64,000 nucleotides of DNA from Streptomyces sp. NBC_00094 (GCF_026343125.1 NZ_JAPEMB010000001.1:992001-1056000); one strand, 5' to 3'; numbered from the stretch's first letter, positions 42,083 through 51,451 are shown. The notes: generated by a model not told the origin, from the letters alone. Made by a program: numbers and translations.

Positions 42083-42146
42083 GCCGGGCACCCCGCCTAC
42101 GCGCCGCGGCCGGCGGGCTGCCGGGCGTGGCGGGGGCGCCGGCGGC

Positions 42147-43562
42147 TCAGCCCGCGAACCTGGCCATCCAGGCCTCGACCTCGTCGGCGGTGCGCGGCAG
42201 ACCGGCGGACAGGTTCTCGTGGCCGGTCTCGGTCACGACCAGGTCGTCCTCGATCCGGACGCCGATGCCGCGCCACTCCTCCGGCACGGTCAGGTCGTCC
42301 GCCTGGAAGTACAGTCCGGGCTCGACGGTGAGGACCATGCCGGGCACCAGGGGACCGTCGACGTACTCCTCGTTGCGCGCGTGCGCGCAGTCGTGGACGT
42401 CGAGGCCGAGCATGTGGCCGGTGCCCGCCATGGTGAAGCGGCGCTGGAGGCCGAGCTCGTAGGCGCGGTCGACGGGGCCCTCGATGAAGCCCCACTCGAC
42501 GAGCTTCGCCGTCATGCTGCGCTGGCACGCCTCGTGGAAGTCGCGGTACGGGGCGCCGGGCTTGACGGTGGCGAGGCCCGCCTCCTGGGCCTCGTACACG
42601 GCGTCGTACACCTTGCGCTGCACCTCGGAGAAGGTGCCGTTGATCGGGAAGGTGCGGGTGACGTCGGCGGTGTACAGGGTGTTCGACTCCACGCCGGCGT
42701 CGAGCAGGAGCAGCTCGCCCGGGTTCACCGGACCGTCGTTGGTGGTCCAGTGCATGATCGTGGCGTGGTCGCCGGCGGCACAGATCGAGCCGTAGCCGAG
42801 GGCGTTGCCCTCCAGGCGCGCGCGGCGGAAGAAGGTGCCCTCGATCCAGCGCTCGGACGTGGCGACCGCACGGGACAGCTCGGAGACGCAGTCGGTGAAG
42901 CCGCGCACCGTGGAGTCCACGGCCTTGCGCATCTCCTCGATCTCCCAGGCGTCCTTGACGAGGCGGAGCTCGCTGAGGACCTCCTCCAGCTCGTAGTCGC
43001 GCTCCTCGTCGGTGGTGACGGCGGCCTCCAGGGCCGGGTCGTGACCGCGCACGATGCGGGTGGGGACGTCGGTGGAGGCGGCGGCCAGGTCCTCGGTGAT
43101 CGTGCGGACGTCACGGCAGGGCAGGCCGAGGACGGTCTCCGCCTCGGCGAGCGAGCGGCGGCGGCCCATCCACAGCTCCGCGTGGTAGCCGATCCAGAAC
43201 TCGTCGTCGTCGCGGCTGTCGCGGGGCAGCTGGTAGCAGTACGCGTCGTGGCCGCCGTCCGCGCGGGGTTCGAGCACGAGGGCGCCGTCACGGGCCTGGT
43301 CGCCGGTCATGTGCACGTAACCCGTGTACGGGCGGAAGGGGTACGGGTCGTCGTTCGAGCGGGTCTTGAGGTTGCCGGACGGGACGACCAGGCGCTCGCC
43401 GGGGAAGCGGGCCGAGAGGGCGGCACGGCGGGCGGCCGCGTACGGGGCCTGCTCGTCGGGCTCCAGGTCGTGACGCTCCGTGTCGGCCCAGCCGGTCCGC
43501 ATGAGGGCGGAGAGCTCTTCGGAGACTCCGTCGTACAGCCCGTTCTTGCGACCCTTGGCCAT
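42147..43562 (-). CDS. pepP: Xaa-Pro aminopeptidase (aminopeptidase P)
   Basis: A 471-residue cytoplasmic metallopeptidase removing N-terminal residues before proline. An N-terminal creatinase-like domain (about 1-200) is followed by the pita-bread fold with all metal ligands: LLLLDAGVESNTLYTADVTRT (two Asp), GTGHMLGLDVHD (His), LTVEPGLYF (Glu) and VRIEDDLVVT (Glu). The length agrees with streptomycete PepP proteins. The ATG at 43562 has GAAGG upstream. It is divergent from a LuxR-type regulator and has a strong terminator. Confidence 0.93.
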   Translation of the reverse strand: MAKGRKNGLYDGVSEELSALMRTGWADTERHDLEPDEQAPYAAARRAALSARFPGERLVVPSGNLKTRSNDDPYPFRPYTGYVHMTGDQARDGALVLEPRADGGHDAYCYQLPRDSRDDDEFWIGYHAELWMGRRRSLAEAETVLGLPCRDVRTITEDLAAASTDVPTRIVRGHDPALEAAVTTDEERDYELEEVLSELRLVKDAWEIEEMRKAVDSTVRGFTDCVSELSRAVATSERWIEGTFFRRARLEGNALGYGSICAAGDHATIMHWTTNDGPVNPGELLLLDAGVESNTLYTADVTRTFPINGTFSEVQRKVYDAVYEAQEAGLATVKPGAPYRDFHEACQRSMTAKLVEWGFIEGPVDRAYELGLQRRFTMAGTGHMLGLDVHDCAHARNEEYVDGPLVPGMVLTVEPGLYFQADDLTVPEEWRGIGVRIEDDLVVTETGHENLSAGLPRTADEVEAWMARFAG

Positions 43563-43714
43563 GCGATGCACCTTCTTCTCGGTGGGTTCCTGGTGCCACC
43601 GGTCCTCGGCGGCACCCGGACAGTACTGCGCACGAAGCCCGCCGGGGGCCCAGGACCGCCAGTGGCACAGATCGGCCATCCGGGCCGGGTTTCCGCACCG
43701 GACGCCGGGCCGTC

Positions 43715-43720
43715 GATAAT
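43715..43720 (+). promoter_or_regulatory. Possible -10 box for a leaderless regulator mRNA
   Basis: GATAAT at 43715-43720 resembles a -10 hexamer and ends seven nt before the ATG at 43728, the spacing expected if transcription starts at the A of the start codon. No ribosome site is present before that ATG, which supports a leaderless message. Confidence 0.5.
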
Positions 43721-43727
43721 GCGGCGC

Positions 43728-44711
43728 ATGGCGAACGCAAAGCTCAGCGAGGCCCTCCGGCTGCTGGGGATCGATCACGACGCGGGCCGGCTCTACCTGG
43801 AACTCCTGGAGCGGGCGCCGGCCCCGCTGAGTGCGATCGGCTCCGCGGCCGGGCTCGACGGCGCCGCGCTCTCGGCGGCGTACGGCGCGCTGGTCGACGC
43901 CGGTCTCGCGAGCGCCGCCGCGGAGCTCGGGGACGTCGTGGCGCCCGTGCCGCCCGCCGCCGGCCTGGAGATCCTCGGCCGGCACCGGGCAGCCGAGCTC
44001 GACGAGTCACGCATCACGGTCGGGGGCGCGTTCGAGTCGTTCCGGCGGCAGCGGCTCGCCGGCGAGCACGACCACCTCGTGGAGATCGTCACCGGCGACG
44101 CGATCGGTCTCCGGATGCGGCAGGCCTGGGCCAGTGCCCGTCGGCAGATCCGCCAGCTCGACTCCCCGCCCTACTTCCCGCTGCCCGGCGCCACCGAGGA
44201 CGCGCTGGCCACCCTCGCTCGCGGGGTGACGCAGCGCGTCGTGTACTCGCGGGAGTCGCTGGAGCTGCCCGGCAACCTGGAGTCGGCGATCGAGCCCTGC
44301 ATCGAGGCCGGCGAGCAGGCCCGGGTGCTGCCGTCGGTGCCGGTGAAGCTGGTGATCATCGACGAGGCGTACGCGCTCGTGTCGCTGTCGATCAAGGAGG
44401 CCGACGTCCACAACACGATGCTGGTCGTGCAGCCCTGCGGCCTGCTCTCCGCGCTCGTGGCGCTGTTCGAGCAGGCCTGGCAGAACGCACTGCCCTTCCA
44501 CGGCCACACCGCCCGCCCGGGCGGCCTGCCGCCCGCCGACCGGCGCCTGCTGTGGCTGCTGGCCGGCGGGGCGAGCGACGAGGTCATCGCCCGCGAGCTG
44601 GGCATCAGCCGCCGTACGCTGTTCCGCCGGATCCAGATCCTGATGGCCCGTCTCGGCGCCACGAGCAGGTTCCAGATGGCCCTGCAGGCCCAGCGCTCCG
44701 GCTGGCTGTGA
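43728..44711 (+). CDS. TrmB-like/LuxR helix-turn-helix regulator
   Basis: A 327-residue transcription factor. The N-terminal 60 residues resemble a TrmB-type winged helix (EALRLLGIDHDAGRLYLELLERAPAPLSAIG). The middle (about 90-255) resembles the TrmB ligand or PLD-like region, and the C-terminus holds a LuxR-type helix-turn-helix (PADRRLLWLLAGGASDEVIARELGISRRTLFRRIQILM). Proteins of this make-up are common streptomycete regulators. An ATG nine nt upstream (43719) is in frame and possible. It is divergent from pepP. Confidence 0.8.
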   Translation: MANAKLSEALRLLGIDHDAGRLYLELLERAPAPLSAIGSAAGLDGAALSAAYGALVDAGLASAAAELGDVVAPVPPAAGLEILGRHRAAELDESRITVGGAFESFRRQRLAGEHDHLVEIVTGDAIGLRMRQAWASARRQIRQLDSPPYFPLPGATEDALATLARGVTQRVVYSRESLELPGNLESAIEPCIEAGEQARVLPSVPVKLVIIDEAYALVSLSIKEADVHNTMLVVQPCGLLSALVALFEQAWQNALPFHGHTARPGGLPPADRRLLWLLAGGASDEVIARELGISRRTLFRRIQILMARLGATSRFQMALQAQRSGWL

Positions 44712-44713
44712 CG

Positions 44714-44834
44714 CCGGGGCCGATCAGCGTGATGCGGGCCCGACCGCCGTGGCGCGGGCCCGATCACCCTGCCCGGGCCCGACCACCGTGGCGCCGGGCC
44801 CGATCAGCATGGCGCCGGGTCGGCGTGGCGCCCG
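44714..44834. repeat. Degenerate ~20-bp tandem repeat between convergent genes
   Basis: Six to seven imperfect units of the type GATCAGCGTGGCGCCGGGCCC fill the 124-bp gap between the LuxR-type regulator and the prolyl oligopeptidase gene. Units alternate GATCA/GACCA/GACCG starts and end in CGGGCCC. No terminator stem stands out, though GGGCCC is itself palindromic. Confidence 0.75.
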
Positions 44835-44835
44835 G

Positions 44836-46866
44836 TCAGTGTGACGGGCCCGCGAGCCGCTGCCACAGGAAGGTGTGCACGAGGGCGCTGTTGTGGGCTG
44901 CCTGTTCGTTGTCGCCGGCGCCCGCGTGGCCGCCGCCGGTGTTCTCGTGGAACAGGACCGGATGCCCGAGCTCCCGCAGCCGTGCCGCCGTCTTGCGGGC
45001 GTGCCCGGGGTGGACGCGGTCGTCGCGGGTCGAGGTCATCAGGAGCACCGGCGGGTAGACCACGTCGGCCGCGAGCCGGTGGTACGGGGAGATCTCCCGG
45101 AGGTGCGGCAGGTCGGCCTCGTCGTCCGGGTCCCCGTACTCGGCGATCCAGGACGCGCCCGCGAGGAGCTTGTGGAAGCGGGTCATGTCGAGGAGCGGCA
45201 CCTGGGCGACGATCGCGCCGAACAGGCCGGGGTACCGGGTGAGCATCGCGCCCATGAGCAGGCCGCCGTTGCTGCCGCCCGAGGCGCCGAGCATGGCGGG
45301 GGTGGTGACGCCCCGCGCGACGAGGTCCTCGGCGACGGCCGCGAAGTCCTCGAAGGCGCGCGGCCGGTCCGCGCCCAGCGCGGCCTGGTGCCAGTCCGGT
45401 CCGTACTCGCCGCCGCCGCGGATGTTCGCGAGCACGTACGTGCCGCCGCGCTCCAGCCACGCCCGGCCCGTCACGGACGTGTAGTACGGGGTGAGGGAGA
45501 CCTCGAAGCCGCCGTAGCCGTAGAGCAGGGTGGGCCCGGGACCGGTGACGGCGTGGTCGGGTCCGATGACGAAGTACGGCACGCGGGTCCCGTCGAGGGA
45601 GGTCGCGAAGTGCTGCCGCACCGTGAGCCCTGCCGCGTCGAAGCGGTCCGGTGCCTGCTTGAGGAGTTCCGTGTCGGCGCCGATCCGCCCGTGGTACAGG
45701 GTGGAGGGCTGCAGGAATCCCGATACGTCGAGGAAGTACTCGTCGGAGACGTCGGGGTCGGTGTCGACGACGCTGACGGCGGACAACTCCGGTACGCCGA
45801 CGAGGGGTTCGCGGGTCCAGCCGCCGTCGGGGGCGGGGGTGAGGATCTCGATGCGGGTGCTGACGTCGTGCATCGTCTCCAGGATCAGGTGGTGACGGGT
45901 CCACGCGTGCCCGGCGAGGGCGGTCCGCTCGTCCGGGGTGAACAGCACCTCGGGGGTGCGGTCGCCCGCCAGGAAGGCGTCGAAGGCGAAGGCGAGGAGC
46001 GAACCCGTCGGCTGACCGAGCCAGTCGGACTTCAGGGTGACGATCAGATGCCCGCGGTGGGCGTAGGCGACGGCGTCCTCGGGCACGTCGATCCTGACGA
46101 GCGTGGAGTCGGGCCGCAGGAGGTGCGTCTCGCTGCGGAAGAAGTCGAGGGAGCGGCCCACGAAGTCCCGCTCGAAGCCGGGCGTGGTGTCGCGGTATCC
46201 CCAGGCCGACACGTCCTCCTGCTCGGCCTCGAAGACGAGCTCGGCCTCCTCCAGCGGTGTGGACCGCCGCCACCTGCGGACCTGCCGCGGATAGCCGGAG
46301 TCGGTCAGCGAGCCGGGGCCGGTGTCCGTCCCGACGAAGACGGTGTCGGCGTCGATCCAGCCGATCCGGGTCTTCGCCTCCTCCACGTGGAAGCCGTCCT
46401 CGACGAACGCGCGGTCCGCGAGGTCGAACTCGCGGACCACCACGGCGTCCCCGCCGTCGCGCGACAGCCGCACCAGCGCCCGGTCGTGCTCGGGGCGGCG
46501 GACCCGCGCCCCGTCCCAGACCCACTTCTCGCCCTCGGCGGCGGCGAGCGCGTCGACGTCGAGGAGGACCTCCCACTCCGGGGCGTCCTTGCGGTACTGC
46601 TCCAGGGTGGTGCGCCGCCACACCCCCCGCACGTGCTCGGCGTCGCGCCAGAAGTTGTAGAGGTGGGCGCCGCGGCGGACGGTGTACGGAATCCGGTCCG
46701 CGGCGTCCATCACCTCGCGGACGCGCTCCTTGAGCGGCGCGAAGGCGGGGTCGGCGACGAGGACGTCGGCCGTCTCGGCGTTCCGCTCGGCCACCCAGGC
46801 GAGCGCGGCCTCGCCGGACACCTCTTCCAGCCACAGGTACGGATCGTCGTCGCTCACACGCTGCAT
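44836..46866 (-). CDS. Prolyl oligopeptidase family serine peptidase
   Basis: A 676-residue peptidase. The N-terminal beta-propeller (about 70-400) opens with DDPYLWLEEVSGEAALAWVAERN, the usual POP start, and the alpha/beta-hydrolase domain carries the catalytic triad: Ser in GASGGSNGGLLMG, Asp in TSTRDDRVHPGH and His in NTGGGHAGAG. There is no signal peptide, so it acts in the cytoplasm on short proline-containing peptides. The ATG at 46866 lies 4 nt after the stop of the nitrobindin-like gene, so they are co-transcribed. Confidence 0.92.
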   Translation of the reverse strand: MQRVSDDDPYLWLEEVSGEAALAWVAERNAETADVLVADPAFAPLKERVREVMDAADRIPYTVRRGAHLYNFWRDAEHVRGVWRRTTLEQYRKDAPEWEVLLDVDALAAAEGEKWVWDGARVRRPEHDRALVRLSRDGGDAVVVREFDLADRAFVEDGFHVEEAKTRIGWIDADTVFVGTDTGPGSLTDSGYPRQVRRWRRSTPLEEAELVFEAEQEDVSAWGYRDTTPGFERDFVGRSLDFFRSETHLLRPDSTLVRIDVPEDAVAYAHRGHLIVTLKSDWLGQPTGSLLAFAFDAFLAGDRTPEVLFTPDERTALAGHAWTRHHLILETMHDVSTRIEILTPAPDGGWTREPLVGVPELSAVSVVDTDPDVSDEYFLDVSGFLQPSTLYHGRIGADTELLKQAPDRFDAAGLTVRQHFATSLDGTRVPYFVIGPDHAVTGPGPTLLYGYGGFEVSLTPYYTSVTGRAWLERGGTYVLANIRGGGEYGPDWHQAALGADRPRAFEDFAAVAEDLVARGVTTPAMLGASGGSNGGLLMGAMLTRYPGLFGAIVAQVPLLDMTRFHKLLAGASWIAEYGDPDDEADLPHLREISPYHRLAADVVYPPVLLMTSTRDDRVHPGHARKTAARLRELGHPVLFHENTGGGHAGAGDNEQAAHNSALVHTFLWQRLAGPSH

Positions 46867-46870
46867 GGAC

Positions 46871-47419
46871 TCAGTTCCCGTTCTCGCGTCGGAGGCTCGC
46901 CGAAAGGTGGTGCTGCAGCGCCTGGCCGACCGCCGCGAGGTCATGGCGGAAGTCGAGCGTGCCGTCGTCCGCCAGGGTGTAGCGGCGACGGCTGCCGGTC
47001 ACCTCCTTGGCGGTGGGGGTGAGCGCCACCTGATGGGTGGCGAGGTCGATCCCGCCGTCCGCCGCGCCGCCGACCAGGATCTCCGCGATCCCGGTGGGCT
47101 GGGTGATCAGCGCCTCGATCCGCCCCTCGGGCTGCAGCCGCCACCAGCCGCTCTCCCGGGCGGCGGGCCGCAGCGGGGTCCCGTCGGCGTCGATCAGCCA
47201 GGCGCGGGCCTCGTAGTGGAGGAACGGGCGCCCGTCGTGGCTGAAGGTGACCTCCTGCTCGTACGTGAACTCCTCGGCGAGCGTCGGGTACGTACCGCGG
47301 CCCCGGCCTGTCCAGGTGCCCAGGAGCCCGGTGACCGGCGCGAGCAGCGCGTGCGGCGCGGGCGCCGCGTCCGCCCGGAGGGCATCGGGGTACGGGTGCT
47401 TCCGGTCGCGGTCGAACAT
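46871..47419 (-). CDS. Nitrobindin-like haem-binding beta-barrel protein (FABP family)
   Basis: A 182-residue protein of the THAP4/nitrobindin type. The signature [14 protein letters not shown] near the N-terminus and the C-terminal LQHHLSASL with a candidate proximal haem His are both present. Nitrobindins bind ferric haem and isomerise peroxynitrite. The ATG has AGGAGCG upstream. It is the first gene of a two-gene unit with the prolyl oligopeptidase. Confidence 0.83.
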   Translation of the reverse strand: MFDRDRKHPYPDALRADAAPAPHALLAPVTGLLGTWTGRGRGTYPTLAEEFTYEQEVTFSHDGRPFLHYEARAWLIDADGTPLRPAARESGWWRLQPEGRIEALITQPTGIAEILVGGAADGGIDLATHQVALTPTAKEVTGSRRRYTLADDGTLDFRHDLAAVGQALQHHLSASLRRENGN

Positions 47420-47521
47420 GAGGTGCGCTCCTGGGTCGGGGCCTGTGCCGGATGGCAGCTTAGGTCGTCGACCCGTCGGCCGCGGCGTCCCCTGCCGCGA
47501 CGGCCCGATCCCTCCCCGCCC

Positions 47522-49588
47522 CTATCCCCGGCTGCGTATCAGCAGGTAGAGGAAGTACGGGGTGCCGATCACCGCGGTCATGAGGCCGGCGCCGAGCTGG
47601 GCCGGGGCGATCACCGTGCGGCCCACGAGGTCGGCGGTGCACACGAGGACGGCGCCGAGGAGCACCGCGACCGGGACGACCCGGGCGTGTCGGCGGCCCA
47701 CCAGGGCGCGGGCCGCGTGCGGTGCCACGAGTCCCACGAAGCCGATCGTTCCCGCGGCGGCCACGGCGGTGGCGCTGAGCAGGACGGCGAGGGCGAGGAA
47801 GCCGAGGCGTGCGCGTCCCAGGCCGAGTCCCAGGAGGCGCGGGGTGTCCTCGTCGAGCGAGACGAGGTCGAGTTCGGCGCGCCGGGCGACGGCGACGGCC
47901 ACGCCCACGGCGAGGACGGCGGCGAGGGGGGCCACGTCGGGCAGCGTGCGTCCGTAGGTGGAACCCGACAGCCAGGTGAGGGCCTTCGTCGCGTTGAACG
48001 GGTCGGTGAGGATGATCAGGAGGCTGATCAGGGCGGCCGCGCCGGTGGCGACGCCGAAGCCGACGAGGACGAGCCGGTTCTGCCGGAAACCGCCCCGCGC
48101 GGCCAGTCCGAAGACGAGGACGGAGCTGACGGCGGCGCCGACGAACGCCGCGCCCGCCATGCCCCACCCGCCGGCCAGGGGCACGGTCGTCACGAGGAGG
48201 ACGGCCCCGAGCGCGGCGCCGCCGGAGACGCCCAGGATGCCGGGTTCGGCGAGCGGGTTGCGGGTGACGGCCTGGACGAGGGTGCCGGCCAGGGCGAGGG
48301 CCCCGCCCGCGAACAGGGCGGCGAGGACGCGGGGCACCCGGGTGTCGAGCACGAAGGTGACGGTCCGGCCGGCCTGCCCCTGGGCCCAGTTCGCGACATC
48401 GCCGAGGAGCAGCTTGCTGTCGCCGAGGAGGACGCCGGCGAGGGTGACGCCGACGGCGACGGCCACCAGGACGGCGGTGGTGGTGAGGAAGCGGGTCCTG
48501 CTCCTGATGCGGAGCCGCTCGGCGGCGGTGGCTCCGGCCGTGTCCCGTACGCGGGTGGCCATGGCGATCAGGAAGACGGCGCCGACGAGGCTGGTGACGA
48601 CGCCGGTCGGCACGGCGACGGCGATGTCCGCCGGGACGACGGCCCGCAGGAGGACGTCGGAGCCGAGGACCAGGGCTGCGCCGGTGAGACCGGCGACGGG
48701 CAGGAAGCCGCGCGACCTGGTGAAACCGCGGAACCTGCGGGCGAGGGGCCGGACGAGCGCGGGGGCGCACAGGCCGACGAAGCCGATGGGTCCTGCGAGG
48801 GTGACGGCCGCCGTGGAGAGCAGGGCGGCGAGGACGACGGCGATGACCCGGGTGGCGCGGACGGGCACGCCGAGACCGCGCGCGGCGTCGTCCCCGAGGG
48901 CGAGGGCGTCGACCCGGCGGGCGAGGAGGAGCAGTCCGGCGAGGCCGAGGACGGCGATCGGGGCCATCTGGAGGACGCCGTCGAAGCCGTTCTGGGCGAT
49001 GCTGCCCTGGTTCCACTGGTAGAGGCCCTCGGTCTGCCGGGGGAACAGCAGGAGCAGGCCTTCGGTGACGGCGGTGAGGCCGAGGGTGAGGGCGCTGCCC
49101 GCGAGGACGAGCCGGACCGTTCCGGCGCCGAGGCCCGAGAGCGCGAGGACGACGGCGGCCGCCGCGAGACCGCCGGCGAACGCGATGGCGGAGGAGGCGA
49201 ACAGCGGCAGCGAGAGGCCGAAGGCGGCGGTGAGGCCGAGCGCGAGGTAGGAGCCCGCGTTGACGGCGAGGGTGTCGGGCGAGGCGAGGACGTTGCGGCT
49301 GACAGCCTGGAGGGCGGCGCCCGCGATGCCGAGGACGGCGCCGACCAGGAGGCCGGCGGTCATCCTCGGCAGGCGGGAGGCGATGACGACGGACGCGTCG
49401 GCCGGATCGGCCCGGCCCGTGAGCGCCTTCCACACCTCGGGGGCGCCGACCGCCGCCGTGCCCTGGGTGATGTCCACGAGCGCGAGGGCGACGACGAGGA
49501 GGACCAGGGCGGCCGTCACCGGCGCCGCGCCCGTCCGGGACGTGGCCGCCTGCGGACGGGTGGCGGGGGTGGTTGCGGTGACGGCCAT
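47522..49588 (-). CDS. Fused iron-siderophore ABC permease (two FecCD domains)
   Basis: A 688-residue membrane protein made of two FecCD permease copies in one chain (about 30-335 and 360-685), like FhuB. Each half carries the FecCD patterns, for example GAPEVWKALTGRADPADASVVIASRLPRMTAGLLVGAVLGIAGAALQAVSRN and RVPRVLAALFAGGALALAGTLVQAVTRNPLAEPGILG in separated positions. About 20 helices are expected. A single polypeptide thus supplies the whole membrane channel. It is the last gene of an ATPase - binding protein - permease operon and starts 4 nt after the binding-protein stop. Confidence 0.92.
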   Translation of the reverse strand: MAVTATTPATRPQAATSRTGAAPVTAALVLLVVALALVDITQGTAAVGAPEVWKALTGRADPADASVVIASRLPRMTAGLLVGAVLGIAGAALQAVSRNVLASPDTLAVNAGSYLALGLTAAFGLSLPLFASSAIAFAGGLAAAAVVLALSGLGAGTVRLVLAGSALTLGLTAVTEGLLLLFPRQTEGLYQWNQGSIAQNGFDGVLQMAPIAVLGLAGLLLLARRVDALALGDDAARGLGVPVRATRVIAVVLAALLSTAAVTLAGPIGFVGLCAPALVRPLARRFRGFTRSRGFLPVAGLTGAALVLGSDVLLRAVVPADIAVAVPTGVVTSLVGAVFLIAMATRVRDTAGATAAERLRIRSRTRFLTTTAVLVAVAVGVTLAGVLLGDSKLLLGDVANWAQGQAGRTVTFVLDTRVPRVLAALFAGGALALAGTLVQAVTRNPLAEPGILGVSGGAALGAVLLVTTVPLAGGWGMAGAAFVGAAVSSVLVFGLAARGGFRQNRLVLVGFGVATGAAALISLLIILTDPFNATKALTWLSGSTYGRTLPDVAPLAAVLAVGVAVAVARRAELDLVSLDEDTPRLLGLGLGRARLGFLALAVLLSATAVAAAGTIGFVGLVAPHAARALVGRRHARVVPVAVLLGAVLVCTADLVGRTVIAPAQLGAGLMTAVIGTPYFLYLLIRSRG

Positions 49589-49592
49589 GGTG

Positions 49593-50570
49593 TTACTTCG
49601 TCAGGGCGGTGACGACGGAGTCGACGTACTGCGTCATCGACTCGGGGCCGCCGAACATCCAGATGCCGTCGGGCAGCCGGTGCACGTTGCCCTTCTTGAC
49701 GAACGGCAGGGACGTCCAGACCTTGTCCTTGGCGAGAACACCGGTGAACGGCGTGCTGCCGGCGTCGCCGTCGTTGCCGACGTAGGCGAACTGCACGTCA
49801 CCGAGCGTGGTGAGGCCTTCGACGTCGGTGGTGCCGAGGCCGTAGGCCGGGTCGCCCTTGACGGTCCAGGCGTTCTTCAGGCCGAGCTTCTCGTTGACCG
49901 CACCGATCAGCGAGCCGCTGGTGTAGGGGCGGATCGAGACCTGGTTGGACATCACGTAGCCGTCGGCGAAGGCGTACCGCGTCCCGGCGAGACCGGCGTC
50001 GGCGAGCTTCTTCCTGCCCTCGTCGAGCTTCGCCTGGAACTGCTTCTTCAGCTCCTCGGACTTCTGCGTGGTGCCGGTCGCCTTGGCGATGGCGTCGAGG
50101 TCCGCGTTCATCCGGCCGATCGGGTCGGCGGCGTCGGCGGCCTTCAGCGTCAGGACCGGGGCGACCTTGCGCAGCTGCTTCACGGCGGCCGGCGGCAGGT
50201 CGGTGGTGGCGACGATGAGGTCGGGCTTCAGGGCGGCGACGGTCTCCACGCTCGGCTCTCCGCGCGTGCCGATGTCCTTGGGCTCGTTCGTGAGCGGGAC
50301 GGCGGTGTCCCAGGTCTTGTAGCCCTTGACGTCGGCGACGCCCACCGGGTCGACACCGAGCGAGATCAGGCTCTCGACGACGTTCCACTCGGTCCCGACG
50401 ACCTTCTTGGCGGGGCCGGCGAGCTCGACCTTCTCACCCGTGGAGTCGGTGAGGGTGATGGGCTCGGCGGACTTCTTGGCGTCGTCGGCGGCGGGCTCGG
50501 TGGTGCCGCAGGCCGTGAGGGCCAGCGCCGCGGAGGTCGCGATCGCCGTGGTGAGGAGGAGGCGCTTCAT
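49593..50570 (-). CDS. Iron-siderophore substrate-binding lipoprotein
   Basis: A 325-residue periplasmic-binding-type protein. The signal peptide ends in the lipobox LTAC with lipidated Cys21. The Fe-siderophore fold is visible in KKVVGTEWNVVESLISLGVDPVGVADVKGY and LKPDLIVATTDLPPAAVKQL. The substrate is probably a ferric siderophore, possibly a xenosiderophore, because no siderophore biosynthesis genes are nearby. Its ATG overlaps the ATPase stop (ATGA), and the permease follows 4 nt later. Confidence 0.92.
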   Translation of the reverse strand: MKRLLLTTAIATSAALALTACGTTEPAADDAKKSAEPITLTDSTGEKVELAGPAKKVVGTEWNVVESLISLGVDPVGVADVKGYKTWDTAVPLTNEPKDIGTRGEPSVETVAALKPDLIVATTDLPPAAVKQLRKVAPVLTLKAADAADPIGRMNADLDAIAKATGTTQKSEELKKQFQAKLDEGRKKLADAGLAGTRYAFADGYVMSNQVSIRPYTSGSLIGAVNEKLGLKNAWTVKGDPAYGLGTTDVEGLTTLGDVQFAYVGNDGDAGSTPFTGVLAKDKVWTSLPFVKKGNVHRLPDGIWMFGGPESMTQYVDSVVTALTK

Positions 50571-51427
50571 GAGGTGGCGCTGAGCCTTTCGCTTCGCGAG
50601 TGGTGCCGGCCGATCGCGCGGGTGCGCAGCCGTCCGGACAGGGGATCGGTGTCCACGTCGATGCGGATGCCGTACGTGTCGGTCAGCCGCTCGGGAGTCA
50701 GTACGTCCTCGGGGTCGCCGTCCGCGACGACCCGTCCCGCGTCGAGCAGGACGATCCGGTCGGCGACGGCCGCGGCCTGGTCGAGGTCGTGGAGGACGGC
50801 GCCGACGGCGATGCCGTGGTCGTCCGCCAGATCGCGTATGAGGTCGAGGAGTTCGACCTGGTAGCGGAGGTCGAGGTAGGTCGTGGGTTCGTCGAGCAGC
50901 AGGACGCCCGTCTGCTGCGCGAGGCAGCCGGCGAGCCAGACGCGCTGGAGCTGGCCCCCGGAGAGGTGCTCGGCGCCGCGTTCGGCGAGTTCCGTGACGC
51001 CGGTCATGGCGAGCGCGCGGTCCACCGCGGCCCCGCCGCCGGGATCGGCCTTGCCCCAGCGTCCCCGGTACGGGTAGCGGCCGAACTCGACCACGTCCCG
51101 GACGGTGAGCCCGCTGGGGGTGGGCCGTCCCTGGGTGAGCAGGGCGACGTGGCGCGAGAACTCACGGGGGCTCAGCGCGAGGCCGTCGGTGTCGCCGTCG
51201 AGGACGAGCGTGGCGGTCCTCGGCTGCTGGAGCCGCGCGATGGTGCGCAGCAGCGTCGACTTGCCGCTGCCGTTCGGGCCGACCAGGACGGTCACTTCGC
51301 CGGGGCGCAGTGTCAAGGAGGCGTCATGGACGACGTCGACGCCTTCGTATGCCACGGTGACACCCGTGGCCGAGAGTTCATGACCACGGGGGCCCGAGGC
51401 CGCGGAGGTCTGTTCACCTGCTTGCAC
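50567..51427 (-). CDS. Iron-siderophore ABC transporter ATPase (FecE/FhuC-like)
   Basis: A 286-residue ATPase with Walker A GPNGSGKST, Q-loop LLTQGRPTP, signature LSGGQLQRVWLAGCLAQ, Walker B LLLDEPTTYLD and H-loop LHDLDQA. The last four features are typical of the iron-chelate family. The GTG at 51427 lies only six nt from an iron box, and no ribosome site is present, so translation may be leaderless or begin at an internal codon before VTVAYEGV. It is the first gene of the iron-uptake operon. Confidence 0.9.
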   Translation of the reverse strand: MQAGEQTSAASGPRGHELSATGVTVAYEGVDVVHDASLTLRPGEVTVLVGPNGSGKSTLLRTIARLQQPRTATLVLDGDTDGLALSPREFSRHVALLTQGRPTPSGLTVRDVVEFGRYPYRGRWGKADPGGGAAVDRALAMTGVTELAERGAEHLSGGQLQRVWLAGCLAQQTGVLLLDEPTTYLDLRYQVELLDLIRDLADDHGIAVGAVLHDLDQAAAVADRIVLLDAGRVVADGDPEDVLTPERLTDTYGIRIDVDTDPLSGRLRTRAIGRHHSRSERLSATS

Positions 51428-51432
51428 GCCAC

Positions 51433-51451
51433 GAAGGTTAGCCTAACCTTA
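51433..51451 (-). promoter_or_regulatory. Iron box (DmdR1/IdeR operator)
   Basis: AAGGTTAGCCTAACCTT (51434-51450) is a 17-bp palindrome with a single central mismatch. On the minus strand, TAAGGTTAGGCTAACCTT matches the actinobacterial iron-box consensus TTAGGTTAGGCTNACCTAA. It lies just upstream of the ATPase gene, so the importer should be repressed when iron is plentiful. Confidence 0.9.

Noticed and set aside
44714..44834. Repeats considered as a CRISPR or a set of operators
   Set aside because: No spacers, units are degenerate and lie between the 3' ends of convergent genes, where operators are unlikely.
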